DNA of 64,000 bases from an uncultured Pirellulaceae bacterium (GTDB lineage: Bacteria > Planctomycetota > Planctomycetia > Pirellulales > Pirellulaceae): positions 1 through 64,000 of the forward strand of contig CALFUT010000034.1 of the NCBI GenBank assembly GCA_937929805.1, given 5' to 3'. This document shows, piece after piece, positions 34,958 to 43,199 of the stretch. The notes below the pieces were generated by a model. The model did no database searches. It was given only the letters and a program-made list of their open reading frames with translations, and had not been told where the DNA came from. Within the stretch, counting starts at the first letter, position 1. Each line of letters begins with the position of its first letter. Made by a program: the position numbers and the translations under genes.

Positions 34958-37000
34958 CTAACGCTTGGGTTCGAATTTCACAGTCAGAACACGATCGTTG
35001 TCAATCTCAACCGCGCGACCATTCAACGTCAGTTCGATGGAATCTTTCCGAAGACTTACCAGCTGAAATAAACGGCCCTCGCCCAGCATGAGACGCTGTC
35101 CGTCGCGAAGTACGATCGATCCTGCATTTGAGTCGAGGATCATCGGTTGTTGTAGCCAGAGTGTTGGGGCGGATAGATTGTCAACATCCTTGTAGACAAC
35201 CTGTTCCAAGTCGGGCATTGGGTCTTCATTGCGAGCTAGATCCCGCGCATTGGGTGCGAGAGCTTGAAGACGTCGGTCACGCGTTTGCCAGCGATATCCC
35301 GTGGCGGTGAAGTTGACTTGGTTGGTCAGTAAGCGACCGGTTGGCAACACGATGACGTTTTTCGCGTCCTTCCAGTCTTCCGTGTGAGCAAATCGAGCGG
35401 GTGAACCCGTAGGCCAGATCGCAACGATTTGATCGGCCGGGGCAATGTAATCCGGAATTAGCTGTGAGCGAAACACTTTGCCCGGAGCGACATTCAAGAT
35501 GCTCCCGTCGGTCAGTTGGACTGACCATGAGCTTCTCTTGGGGCGTTGAGCGTCGCTGGTGTCGGGCAACGAGAGAAATTCGACTGCGTCGGTTGCGAAC
35601 GTCAGCGGCGTTTCAAAGTCGTCATCAAATAGCTCAATCGTCCCATCTCTTTTTAATTCGATGCGGCCAGCCACCCAAAAGTTCCCACTTTTCAAACGCA
35701 CAAGTGTTTTGTTGGTGTCTGATTCACCGGTGGTAGCGGCAGTCAGAAGGATTTCTGGCTTGGAAAAACAAATGCTGTCGAACGCGTAGTCGTCGTCGAT
35801 TTTTCGTTGCAGCTTGCCAAGGAACGGATTGCTTCGGATTCGCAGCCGAGCAATGAGCTCGTTAGATCGAACGCCCAAGAAGGGACAATCACGTTCACCG
35901 GCTTCGACTGTCGTGATCACCTGCCCTGCTCCATTGAAGGCTTCCATGATGAAGTCACGTTCGTGATTCACCGTTGCGATGTGAATGCCAAACTCGTTCA
36001 CGCCCGCAGGGATGTGCGGTTGATTGGGCATGCAGAAATCGATCGTCAAGGTGCCGCGAAACTTCTTGTAGCGAACCTGATTTCCATTTTTGACTGCTGT
36101 GAAAACCGAACCGGAATTGTCGCCCGTGGGCGTGTCAGGATACTTGAACCCATATCCGGAGATACCAACGTAACCGGGTTCTGCGCAGCCCAGCATCAAT
36201 CCAAGTGGCGTGAAGACACTGCCGATGTCCATCTTGCGAATCAGCTCGTTCCCCAGCGGGTCGGTATCGAAAGAGACAGTCGTTTGCTCGGGCAGATAGA
36301 ATTTTCCCTTAGACTCAAGCACGATTTCTGTCGTGACGGGTTCCGCTTGAGCTTCAATTTCCCGCGGTCGGTTTGCGTCCGTATGACGCAGCATCTGTAG
36401 CTGATTTCGCTGCATGCTTAGGCGTTGGCCATCAACGGTACACGTAAAACCGAAACCGCCAGCGTCGCCCCGTAAAATACGTCCAGACTTCAACTCCAAT
36501 TCGTCAAACTGCGAGATGGTTGAGGATTCCGCATCGCTGATCTTGTCTAAGATCCGGCCAATTCGATACTTCGTTTCGAGGTCCGCGCCGGCTGCCAGTT
36601 GTCGCAGCATTTTTGGAAAGCGACCGCCGAATTCCGGTAACGACAGTTTTGTCTCTGCTTGTTCGCGCGTTCGGTAGTCGTCACTTTGAAGTCGAGACAG
36701 AAGTTCGCCGATTTCGGCAACTTGATTGCTTGCCGGGGTTTCACAAAGCCATAGCCGGGCAATGTCCCGAGTTGGGATCCGCCGACTGGTCATTTGACCA
36801 TCCGATTGAACTTCTTTCCAATTGATCGCATCAAGAGGAACTTCAGCGCGAAACACGGAGCCGGAAACGAGCGTGATCTCAAGTTCGGTTGCGTGGATGA
36901 ATGGAACGGCACTGAACGGCGTGGTGATGCATGCCGTAAAAAAAATTAAGGCTTGGATGCAAGGACGTTTACATCGACGGACTGGCTGAAACGTTTTCAT
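34958..37000 (-). CDS. Large exported protein, unknown function
   Basis: The 680-residue protein starts at ATG 37000, overlapping the stop of the upstream vWA gene (ATGA). It has an N-terminal signal segment (about 12-38, [15 protein letters not shown], ending near HATE). Beta-rich regions recur with phrases such as [31 protein letters not shown] and [14 protein letters not shown], suggesting repeated small beta modules that present a value or gene-like label. A helical stretch (about 95-160, [17 protein letters not shown]) resembles HEAT-type repeats. A middle domain (about 235-400) is NPCBM-like in flavour ([16 protein letters not shown]), a possible carbohydrate-binding fold. No catalytic motif is seen. 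Confidence 0.8.
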   Translation of the reverse strand: MKTFQPVRRCKRPCIQALIFFTACITTPFSAVPFIHATELEITLVSGSVFRAEVPLDAINWKEVQSDGQMTSRRIPTRDIARLWLCETPASNQVAEIGELLSRLQSDDYRTREQAETKLSLPEFGGRFPKMLRQLAAGADLETKYRIGRILDKISDAESSTISQFDELELKSGRILRGDAGGFGFTCTVDGQRLSMQRNQLQMLRHTDANRPREIEAQAEPVTTEIVLESKGKFYLPEQTTVSFDTDPLGNELIRKMDIGSVFTPLGLMLGCAEPGYVGISGYGFKYPDTPTGDNSGSVFTAVKNGNQVRYKKFRGTLTIDFCMPNQPHIPAGVNEFGIHIATVNHERDFIMEAFNGAGQVITTVEAGERDCPFLGVRSNELIARLRIRSNPFLGKLQRKIDDDYAFDSICFSKPEILLTAATTGESDTNKTLVRLKSGNFWVAGRIELKRDGTIELFDDDFETPLTFATDAVEFLSLPDTSDAQRPKRSSWSVQLTDGSILNVAPGKVFRSQLIPDYIAPADQIVAIWPTGSPARFAHTEDWKDAKNVIVLPTGRLLTNQVNFTATGYRWQTRDRRLQALAPNARDLARNEDPMPDLEQVVYKDVDNLSAPTLWLQQPMILDSNAGSIVLRDGQRLMLGEGRLFQLVSLRKDSIELTLNGRAVEIDNDRVLTVKFEPKR

Positions 37001-38034
37001 GGTTTAGACCACTGGTTGGTATCGACGTAGCGGAAGTTGCCTTGGTTTTCTTTCGCCAGTTTCGTCATGAAATTCGTTCGAATCTGGAGTGGACCTGAAC
37101 CAAATTGGATGCAATGAATCGTTGTGTCCCGCCGTGAGAGCCGGCTAAGCATGCGAATCTGTCCATCGTTTAGCTCAGGGTAACCGCCGTCGGTCATCAA
37201 CACCAGAACGTCGGGCTCGAACGCCAAAGCGGCCGAAAGTCCTCGCAAGTGATCGGTCGAACCGAATGCGGCCAAACGTGCGATGAAGCCCGACACCATT
37301 TTCTTGTTGGCTTCGGTGGCGTCAAGCATTTGCCGAGTACTAAGCGTCACGATCCGATCATGGTAGCCAACGACTTGGAACGAATGGTTCGATTCAAGCT
37401 GCGCGATTGCTTTGGCTAACTCCGTCCGAGCCGCGCTCAGGACACCCAACCCGCTTGAGCCCATGCTCTTTGAGCGATCGATCAGAAAGACAAAGGAGCG
37501 ACCGGTCATTTGGCCACTCCCGAACACGCTGATCGAGGTCGGATCACCCTTCGGAGCAAGGTTTCGCAACCGTGCCTGTTCCGCTTCGATCAGTTTCAAC
37601 GCTGCGGGCGAAAGCTCGAACGAGTTGTCTTGTCCCGTTGTTGCGTCAGAACGAGTCATGCTGGTCGCGTCAAGGTTTGGCGTTTCGATTGGCGGCGGAC
37701 CATCAAGGTTCGCAATTGGGTTCTTGATTTCCTGCACATTTAATTGTGGCGGCGGAGTGTCGGCCGATGCGACGGGAGGAGGAGTGTCCAGCTGATCGGC
37801 CGGCTCATTCGCTACGCTGTCGTTTTGATCGAGGTATCGGTCTGGCTGGTCATCGGGTGCGACTGCCAGCACGATCGACCCGCGTCGATCTGGCTCAGTT
37901 GAAAGCGACTTCGAGGCTCTGTTTCCCAAAAAGATCAGGAATCCAACGAGGATTGCATGGAACAGCAACGACAAACCTATCGGCCGCCATTTCTTTCGCG
38001 TTGATTCTGGTTGGTGGTGAGGATGCCGTAACAT
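36997..38034 (-). CDS. Membrane-anchored von Willebrand factor A protein
   Basis: The protein is 345 residues from ATG 38034 (a TTG at 38070 is in frame). One membrane helix (about 20-40, LSLLFHAILVGFLIFLG) is followed by a Pro-rich extracytoplasmic region (about 50-140) and a vWA domain (about 175-340). The metal-ion-dependent adhesion site is FLIDRSKSMGSSG (DxSxS), with Thr and Asp later in VLMTDGGYPELND. It probably mediates metal-dependent protein contacts at the membrane. It is the first gene of the operon with the 680-residue exported protein (ATGA overlap). Confidence 0.88.
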   Translation of the reverse strand: MLRHPHHQPESTRKKWRPIGLSLLFHAILVGFLIFLGNRASKSLSTEPDRRGSIVLAVAPDDQPDRYLDQNDSVANEPADQLDTPPPVASADTPPPQLNVQEIKNPIANLDGPPPIETPNLDATSMTRSDATTGQDNSFELSPAALKLIEAEQARLRNLAPKGDPTSISVFGSGQMTGRSFVFLIDRSKSMGSSGLGVLSAARTELAKAIAQLESNHSFQVVGYHDRIVTLSTRQMLDATEANKKMVSGFIARLAAFGSTDHLRGLSAALAFEPDVLVLMTDGGYPELNDGQIRMLSRLSRRDTTIHCIQFGSGPLQIRTNFMTKLAKENQGNFRYVDTNQWSKP

Positions 38035-38377
38035 GCCATCATTATTCCACAACGAGCCCTCTGTGACCAACCGAACGGATGTTCATGCCAGTTTTGTTCA
38101 GAAAATTTGGGAACCGTTCCGTTGGGGGTTAAAATGAACGCACTCAACGGCGACAATCGCGTATCAAAAATAGGTGGCCCGCCTTGAGCTTGCGGTTTGG
38201 ATCGTTAATGCGAGTCACTTAGGCAAGTGGCAGAATATAACCCACCGGCAAATTAAGGAAATCCTTCGAGGCTTCGGTCTATTTGGCGGTAGGTTTTAAC
38301 TTGCCTTCTGCCTCAAGCGGCTGTTTGCTGCATTTGGCGTGAAGCACCTGAGAAGATAGAAAACAGGACGATATTGA
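38035..38377. other. Divergent promoter region vWA operon / Bat-like operon
   Basis: About 340 bases with no open frame of coding appearance. A short inverted repeat CACTT-aggc-AAGTG lies at about 38216-38229. It must contain the promoters of both operons. Confidence 0.5.
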
Positions 38378-39448
38378 ATGAATGACCAAGTAACCGGATC
38401 AGCCCCCGAACTGGCGGGCGATGACTTGCAAGCGTTGAAGCAGCTGAGCGAAAGCTATCGGGCGGTTCGCGAGCAGCTGTCAAAAGTGATCGTCGGGCAA
38501 GAGGAAGTGATCGAGCAACTGATGATCGCGATTTTTGCTCAGGGACACTGCTTGCTGGAAGGCGTACCTGGTCTGGCGAAGACGTTGATGGTCAGCACGT
38601 TGGCACAGACGCTCAACTTGGACTTCAACCGGATTCAGTTCACCCCTGACTTGATGCCCAGCGATATCGTCGGGACCGAAGTGATCCAAGAGGACAAGTC
38701 GACGGGCGCTCGTGAGTTCAAATTTCTCAAGGGGCCCGTTTTCTCGAACATCATTCTGGCGGACGAGATCAACCGGACACCTCCCAAGACTCAAGCGGCC
38801 TTATTGGAGGCGATGCAGGAAAAGCAAGTTACGATTGGTGGCCAGAAGAACTCGCTGCCTGCTCCGTTTTTTGTACTGGCCACGCAAAACCCAATTGAAC
38901 AGGAGGGAACGTACACGCTGCCCGAAGCTCAGCAGGATCGTTTCATGTTCAAGGTTTTTGTAAAGTATCCGTCGTACGAAGAAGAGTTCCGGATTGCGGA
39001 AACCACGACCGCCACGGGCAGCAGCGAAGTGTCACAAGTTCTGCAAGGCGAAGACATTCTTCGATTGCAAAAGCTGGTTCGGCAAGTTCCGGTCGCGTCT
39101 CATGTGATTCACTTTGCACTGCGTTTGGTGCGAGCGACTCGCGTGCTTGAGGATGACTGCCCCGAGTTTGTGAAAGAGTCAATTAGCTGGGGTGCGGGGC
39201 CGCGTGGTGTTCAGAACCTCTTGCTGGGTGCCAAGGCTCGCGCGGCACTAGATGGCCGGACGTTTGCGACGACCGATGATGTTCGTGCCGTTGCAAAGCC
39301 CGTTCTGCGGCATCGTGTGATCACAAACTATAGCGCGGAATCGGCAGGCGTTACGTCGGATACGGTGATTGATCGTTTGCTGTCTGAGTTGCCCGAGCGT
39401 TCAGATGGAGATCAGGTCTCGCCGGAATTGGCACCCGCATTTTCTTGA
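38378..39448 (+). CDS. moxR: MoxR-family AAA+ ATPase
   Basis: The 356-residue protein starts at ATG 38378. The AAA_3 core has Walker A GVPGLAKT, Walker [10 protein letters not shown], sensor 1 in [14 protein letters not shown] and the arginine-rich LPEAQQDRF loop. The lid domain is at about 240-335. MoxR ATPases act as chaperone-like assembly factors with DUF58 and vWA partner proteins, both of which are encoded downstream. First gene of the Bat-like operon. Confidence 0.95.
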   Translation: MNDQVTGSAPELAGDDLQALKQLSESYRAVREQLSKVIVGQEEVIEQLMIAIFAQGHCLLEGVPGLAKTLMVSTLAQTLNLDFNRIQFTPDLMPSDIVGTEVIQEDKSTGAREFKFLKGPVFSNIILADEINRTPPKTQAALLEAMQEKQVTIGGQKNSLPAPFFVLATQNPIEQEGTYTLPEAQQDRFMFKVFVKYPSYEEEFRIAETTTATGSSEVSQVLQGEDILRLQKLVRQVPVASHVIHFALRLVRATRVLEDDCPEFVKESISWGAGPRGVQNLLLGAKARAALDGRTFATTDDVRAVAKPVLRHRVITNYSAESAGVTSDTVIDRLLSELPERSDGDQVSPELAPAFS

Positions 39449-39529
39449 TGATGTCATTTGGGGCGTCGGTTTCTGAAAAGCCGGCGATCATTTTCGCGCA
39501 ACAGTAAAACTTCTTTGTCATTGGGCTTT

Positions 39530-40450
39530 ATGGCCACCTCGGATCACGCCAACACGAAATATCTGGACCCCGCAGCGCTTGATAAAATCAAGCGACTGGA
39601 CGTGAGGGCGAGGGTCGTTGTCGAGGGGTTTATCACGGGGCAGCACCGTAGTCCGTATAACGGCTTCGCGATTGAGTTCGCGGCGCATCGTGAGTACTCG
39701 CCCGGCGATGATCTGCGGCACATTGATTGGAAAGTGTGGTCGAAAACCGATCGGCTTTACATCAAGGAATACGAAGAAGAAACAAACCTGAAGTGTCATT
39801 TGCTGGTCGATTGCAGCAAGTCCATGCGATACGGCGAGGCATCAGGTTGGAGCAAGTTCGACTACGCTTCGACCGCGGCAGCCAGTTTGGGATACATGCT
39901 TCAGCAACAGCAGGACTCGGTCGGCCTTGTGCTGTTTAGCAACAAAATCGATCAGATGCTCAAGCCCAGTTCGCATCCCTCGCACTTCAAGATGATGCTG
40001 CACGAGCTGGAGAAGACCGAGCCTTCGGAAGTGACCGACATTGCGGAGCCGTTTTTGTCGCTGGGGGGTGTCATCCGTCAGCGCGGTATGGTGGTTTTGT
40101 TTTCCGATTTGTTTTTGGCTCCGGACGTTCTGGCTAAGTCGTTGGATCAGTTTCGGCTTCGACAGCACGAGGTCGTCGTGTTCCAAGTGATGCACCAAGA
40201 TGAGTTGGAGTTTCCATTTCAGGATAACACCTTGTTTCGTGGCATGGAGACGGAGGCTCAGTTGCACACCGAACCCCGCGCATTGCGGAAGTCGTACCTA
40301 GAAGCGGTCGAGCGTCATCAGACGCAGGTTAAGAAGGTATGTGCGGCGGCCGGCGTCGACCATGTTTTGATGAATACGTCTCGCCCGTTGGGTGAAGTGT
40401 TGTCCAGTTATTTGAATTTTCGCTCTCGAACCAGAAAGAAGAAGCGATGA
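39530..40450 (+). CDS. DUF58 domain protein (Bat/MoxR partner)
   Basis: The protein is 306 residues from ATG 39530; the frame is open to 39458, but the extension is not family-like. The DUF58 signature is DLRHIDWKVWSKTDRLYIKEYEEE. A vWA-like fold follows with CHLLVDCSKSMRYG (DxSxS) and VLFSDLFLAP. The protein is soluble, without the N-terminal helices of longer DUF58 proteins. It is expected to work with the MoxR ATPase 81 bases upstream. Confidence 0.92.
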   Translation: MATSDHANTKYLDPAALDKIKRLDVRARVVVEGFITGQHRSPYNGFAIEFAAHREYSPGDDLRHIDWKVWSKTDRLYIKEYEEETNLKCHLLVDCSKSMRYGEASGWSKFDYASTAAASLGYMLQQQQDSVGLVLFSNKIDQMLKPSSHPSHFKMMLHELEKTEPSEVTDIAEPFLSLGGVIRQRGMVVLFSDLFLAPDVLAKSLDQFRLRQHEVVVFQVMHQDELEFPFQDNTLFRGMETEAQLHTEPRALRKSYLEAVERHQTQVKKVCAAAGVDHVLMNTSRPLGEVLSSYLNFRSRTRKKKR

Positions 40451-40510
40451 CGGAATGCGGATGTCGGGCTCAAGCACGAATGGGCCGCGATTTTTTAGAG
40501 AGCAAGGTTC

Positions 40511-40566
40511 GTAGTAAAGCCTTTAGGCTTTCGGTTGTCGTTTTTAAGCGACTGAAGCCGCTACTA
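40511..40566. repeat. REP-like palindromic element
   Basis: GTAGTAAAGCCTTTAGGCTTTC at 40511-40532 and, in inverted orientation, GCGACTGAAGCCGCTACTAC at about 40547-40566 are diverged versions of one half-unit with GTAGTA at the outer ends. The pair forms an imperfect cruciform of the REP type. It begins about 60 bases after the DUF58 stop codon. Confidence 0.7.
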
Positions 40567-40614
40567 CCAACGGCGCGAGCCACTTAGTGAAACGACGGTC
40601 ACAAAAAAGCACAG

Positions 40615-40735
40615 CCTCGAAGGGGCGGCATTAAGAGCATAGGGATGGCCCGTTGGGCCGACATGTATTTTCGGAACCTCGTTCCCGAGGCGTTGCCTTG
40701 GGCTTACGCAGGCCTGCTCCTTCGGAGCGTTTTGC
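40615..40735. repeat. Hairpin-rich element, probable interspersed repeat
   Basis: Three small perfect hairpins follow one another: GGCCC-gtt-GGGCC (40647-40659), CCTCG-ttcc-CGAGG (40677-40690) and GCTCC-ttc-GGAGC (40716-40728). Translated on the plus strand it yields a string like EALPWAYAGLLLRS, a type I have met in repeat-derived spurious proteins of planctomycete genomes. The interspersed nature is inference, as only one copy lies here. Confidence 0.55.
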
Positions 40736-40767
40736 ATTTCACGATTCAAGCCAAAACATCAAATAGA

Positions 40768-40890
40768 AAACCACACACCACACACCTCACACCACACACC
40801 TCACACCGAAAACCGAACCCTGATCCCTGATCCCTGAACCCTAGACCCTGAAAACCAAATCCTGAATCGTGAAAACTGAAAACTGAAAAC
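40768..40890. repeat. Low-complexity tandem repeats before the BatA-like gene
   Basis: Three successive short arrays: accacacacctcac-type units (about 40770-40808), ccctgatccctga-type units (about 40817-40851), and the triplicated gaaaact unit (40870-40890) ending nine bases before the start codon. Together they displace any normal Shine-Dalgarno sequence. Confidence 0.8.
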
Positions 40891-40898
40891 TTTCCCCC

Positions 40899-43199
40899 AT
40901 GCTCACTTGGTTTCTTAATCCTTGGATGCTTCTTGGTGGATTGGCCATCGCGTCACCCATCCTGATTCATCTGCTCAACAAACGACGATTTAAAATCGTC
41001 GAATGGGCAGCCATGGATTTTCTGTTCGAAGCAGACAAAAAGAATCGGCGACGCGTTCGCATGGAGAACTTTATCCTGCTGGCGTTGCGATGCTTGGCCC
41101 TGCTGTTGCTGGCGCTACTACTTGCCCGCCCGTTTCTCCCATCGGGTGTCAGTCAGCTTTTACAAAAGAGTCAACGATTTGAACGCGTCTTGCTAATCGA
41201 CGATTCGTTGTCACAGCGAGTGCTCAATGGTGCCTTGCCAGCGATGCAGGTGACAAGAAAAGCGGTTCGTGATCTTGTGACAGACTTGGCGAACTCGGAC
41301 GATACCGAAGAATATTTGACGGTGATGATGACCAGTCATCCGGACCAGCCGGTGTTGTCAAACGAGCCGCTCAACAGCAGTACCGTCGGAACGATCGTTC
41401 AAACGATCGACGATCTGGAGTGTTCAGACCAAGTCGCCGACTACCGGGCATCGATGGCTCAGCTCCGGCAATACGTGAGCGGTAGCAGCGAGGGTTTGAA
41501 CCGCGTCGCGTACGTGTTCAGTGATCTGCGGTCGCGTGATTGGGCCACAAACGAATCGAGCGACATGGAATCGGCTCCCAACCGGTTGCTTAATGAAACG
41601 GCCGAACTGGCTGCCGGGTGTTTTTTGATGGACACGGGTAGCCCGCTCGATGGAAACTTGGCTGTCACGGCAATCCGTCCGGACGGAAACTTGGTGGCGG
41701 GCAAGGTCATGCGTTTTTCGGTCGACATTGCCAATTCAGGAACCAGAATCGTTCAAAACATTCGCTTGCTGATGCAAGTCGATGAAAACCAGCCCGTCTA
41801 CGAAATCCTTCCCTCGATCGCGCCGGGGGAGACGGAGACCGTTGCCTTCCGCCACGTTTTTGCAGGTCGTGAACAAGAGCGTTTTGGAGTCGACCAAGAA
41901 AAAGAGGCAAGCTTGCCCTTCGTCAGCCATCGCGTTCGGGTTGAGATCGATCGGCCATCCTTGGATGAGCAATCGCTTGCTGCAGATCAGATGATCGAAG
42001 ACAGCGCTGCCATTTTTGCAGCAAGGGTGATGGATGGGATTCCTGTTCTGATGGTCGATGGCGACCCGTCCGCATCGGCCGAGCGAAGTGAAACCCACTA
42101 TCTAAGATCGGTAGGCGTTGCCGGTACTGGTTTGGACATTGAAGTTGCCACGGTCAGCGAATTCGAGACCGCGTCGCTGTCTCGGTATTCAGTTATTTTT
42201 TTGTGCAACGTGGACGAAGCTTCACTTGAGCGGACCGGCTCGCTGGAAACATGGGTCCGCGAAGGTGGTGCGTTGGTGCTGATGCCGGGCAACCGAGTCC
42301 GAGCCGAGAGGTTTAACCAGTCGTTTTACAATGATGGAAATGGGCTTTCTCCGTTGAAGTTGCGTTCGATGGCGGGCGATCCAACCATGAATCGGTGGGT
42401 TAACTTCGAGGTCGATCCGCAAGTCCACCCGGCGTTACGAGTGATCGTCGATAGCGATGCGTCCAGTCTTGGGCGTGTGGATGTTTTCAGCTGGTGGACG
42501 TCGGAGTTGAACGAAGATTTGGCGAATAAGACCGTTTCGGTTCCGCTACGTTTGACCGACAAGGATCACTCGCCCGCGATGGTCGATCGAAGTTGGGGAT
42601 CGGGCGAAGTGATTGTGTTTACGATTCCGGGTGACGGTGATTGGTCCATGTGGCCCAGCAGCCCGACCTTCGCACCGGTGGTGATCGATTTGGTGGACTA
42701 CTTGGTTGGTCAATCGGCCAATGACGCAGCCATCCGCCCGGGTGAGTCGATTCGATATCCGGTCGACGTTTCGGTGTACGATGAACGAGTCGGATTACGA
42801 GACCCAGACAATGAGAGAATTGAAGCGATTGCTCGTCCGATCGATGACACCGAAGCGAGTCGACAGGGCGTGATGTACCAAGTTTCGTTCGATGGCGTCC
42901 GCAAACGAGGATTTCATTCGCTGGAACTTAGGCCCAAAGGCAGTTCGGGGGGCACGGTTGAACCGGTTTTGTTTGCGACCAATCTTGATGCGAGAGAAAG
43001 CGATTTGACACGTATGTCGCCCGCGTCAATTGAAGGTGATTTCTTTTCGGACAAAGTCAACCGCGTTTCGTTGACTCAGTTGGGGCAGCAATCGGTGGCT
43101 GGAACAAACACCGAGATCTGGATGCCACTTTTGATGTTGGTCTTTGCTGTCTTGATGCTTGAGCAATTCCTTGGCTGGTTCTGGGGGCGTGGGCGATGA
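40899..43199 (+). CDS. BatA-like membrane protein with vWA-type and GATase-like regions
   Basis: The 766-residue protein starts at ATG 40899. The N-terminus MLTWFLNPWMLLGGLA, followed by PILIHLLNKRRFKIVEWAAMDFL, is the BatA amino-terminal module, with two membrane helices (about 7-27 and 55-80). A degenerate vWA domain follows (about 95-245, VLLIDDSLSQ instead of DxSxS), then a CARDB-like beta domain (about 260-350) and a GATase-like Rossmann region (about 380-480, VLMVDGDPSASAE). A last helix lies at about 742-764. It overlaps the next gene by ATGA. It is expected to be part of a MoxR-dependent envelope complex. Confidence 0.88.
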   Translation: MLTWFLNPWMLLGGLAIASPILIHLLNKRRFKIVEWAAMDFLFEADKKNRRRVRMENFILLALRCLALLLLALLLARPFLPSGVSQLLQKSQRFERVLLIDDSLSQRVLNGALPAMQVTRKAVRDLVTDLANSDDTEEYLTVMMTSHPDQPVLSNEPLNSSTVGTIVQTIDDLECSDQVADYRASMAQLRQYVSGSSEGLNRVAYVFSDLRSRDWATNESSDMESAPNRLLNETAELAAGCFLMDTGSPLDGNLAVTAIRPDGNLVAGKVMRFSVDIANSGTRIVQNIRLLMQVDENQPVYEILPSIAPGETETVAFRHVFAGREQERFGVDQEKEASLPFVSHRVRVEIDRPSLDEQSLAADQMIEDSAAIFAARVMDGIPVLMVDGDPSASAERSETHYLRSVGVAGTGLDIEVATVSEFETASLSRYSVIFLCNVDEASLERTGSLETWVREGGALVLMPGNRVRAERFNQSFYNDGNGLSPLKLRSMAGDPTMNRWVNFEVDPQVHPALRVIVDSDASSLGRVDVFSWWTSELNEDLANKTVSVPLRLTDKDHSPAMVDRSWGSGEVIVFTIPGDGDWSMWPSSPTFAPVVIDLVDYLVGQSANDAAIRPGESIRYPVDVSVYDERVGLRDPDNERIEAIARPIDDTEASRQGVMYQVSFDGVRKRGFHSLELRPKGSSGGTVEPVLFATNLDARESDLTRMSPASIEGDFFSDKVNRVSLTQLGQQSVAGTNTEIWMPLLMLVFAVLMLEQFLGWFWGRGR

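Noticed and set aside
40645-40830. 61-codon plus-strand frame in the repeat island
   Set aside because: It lies within the hairpin element and tandem arrays; such translated repeats are frequently misannotated as hypothetical proteins.
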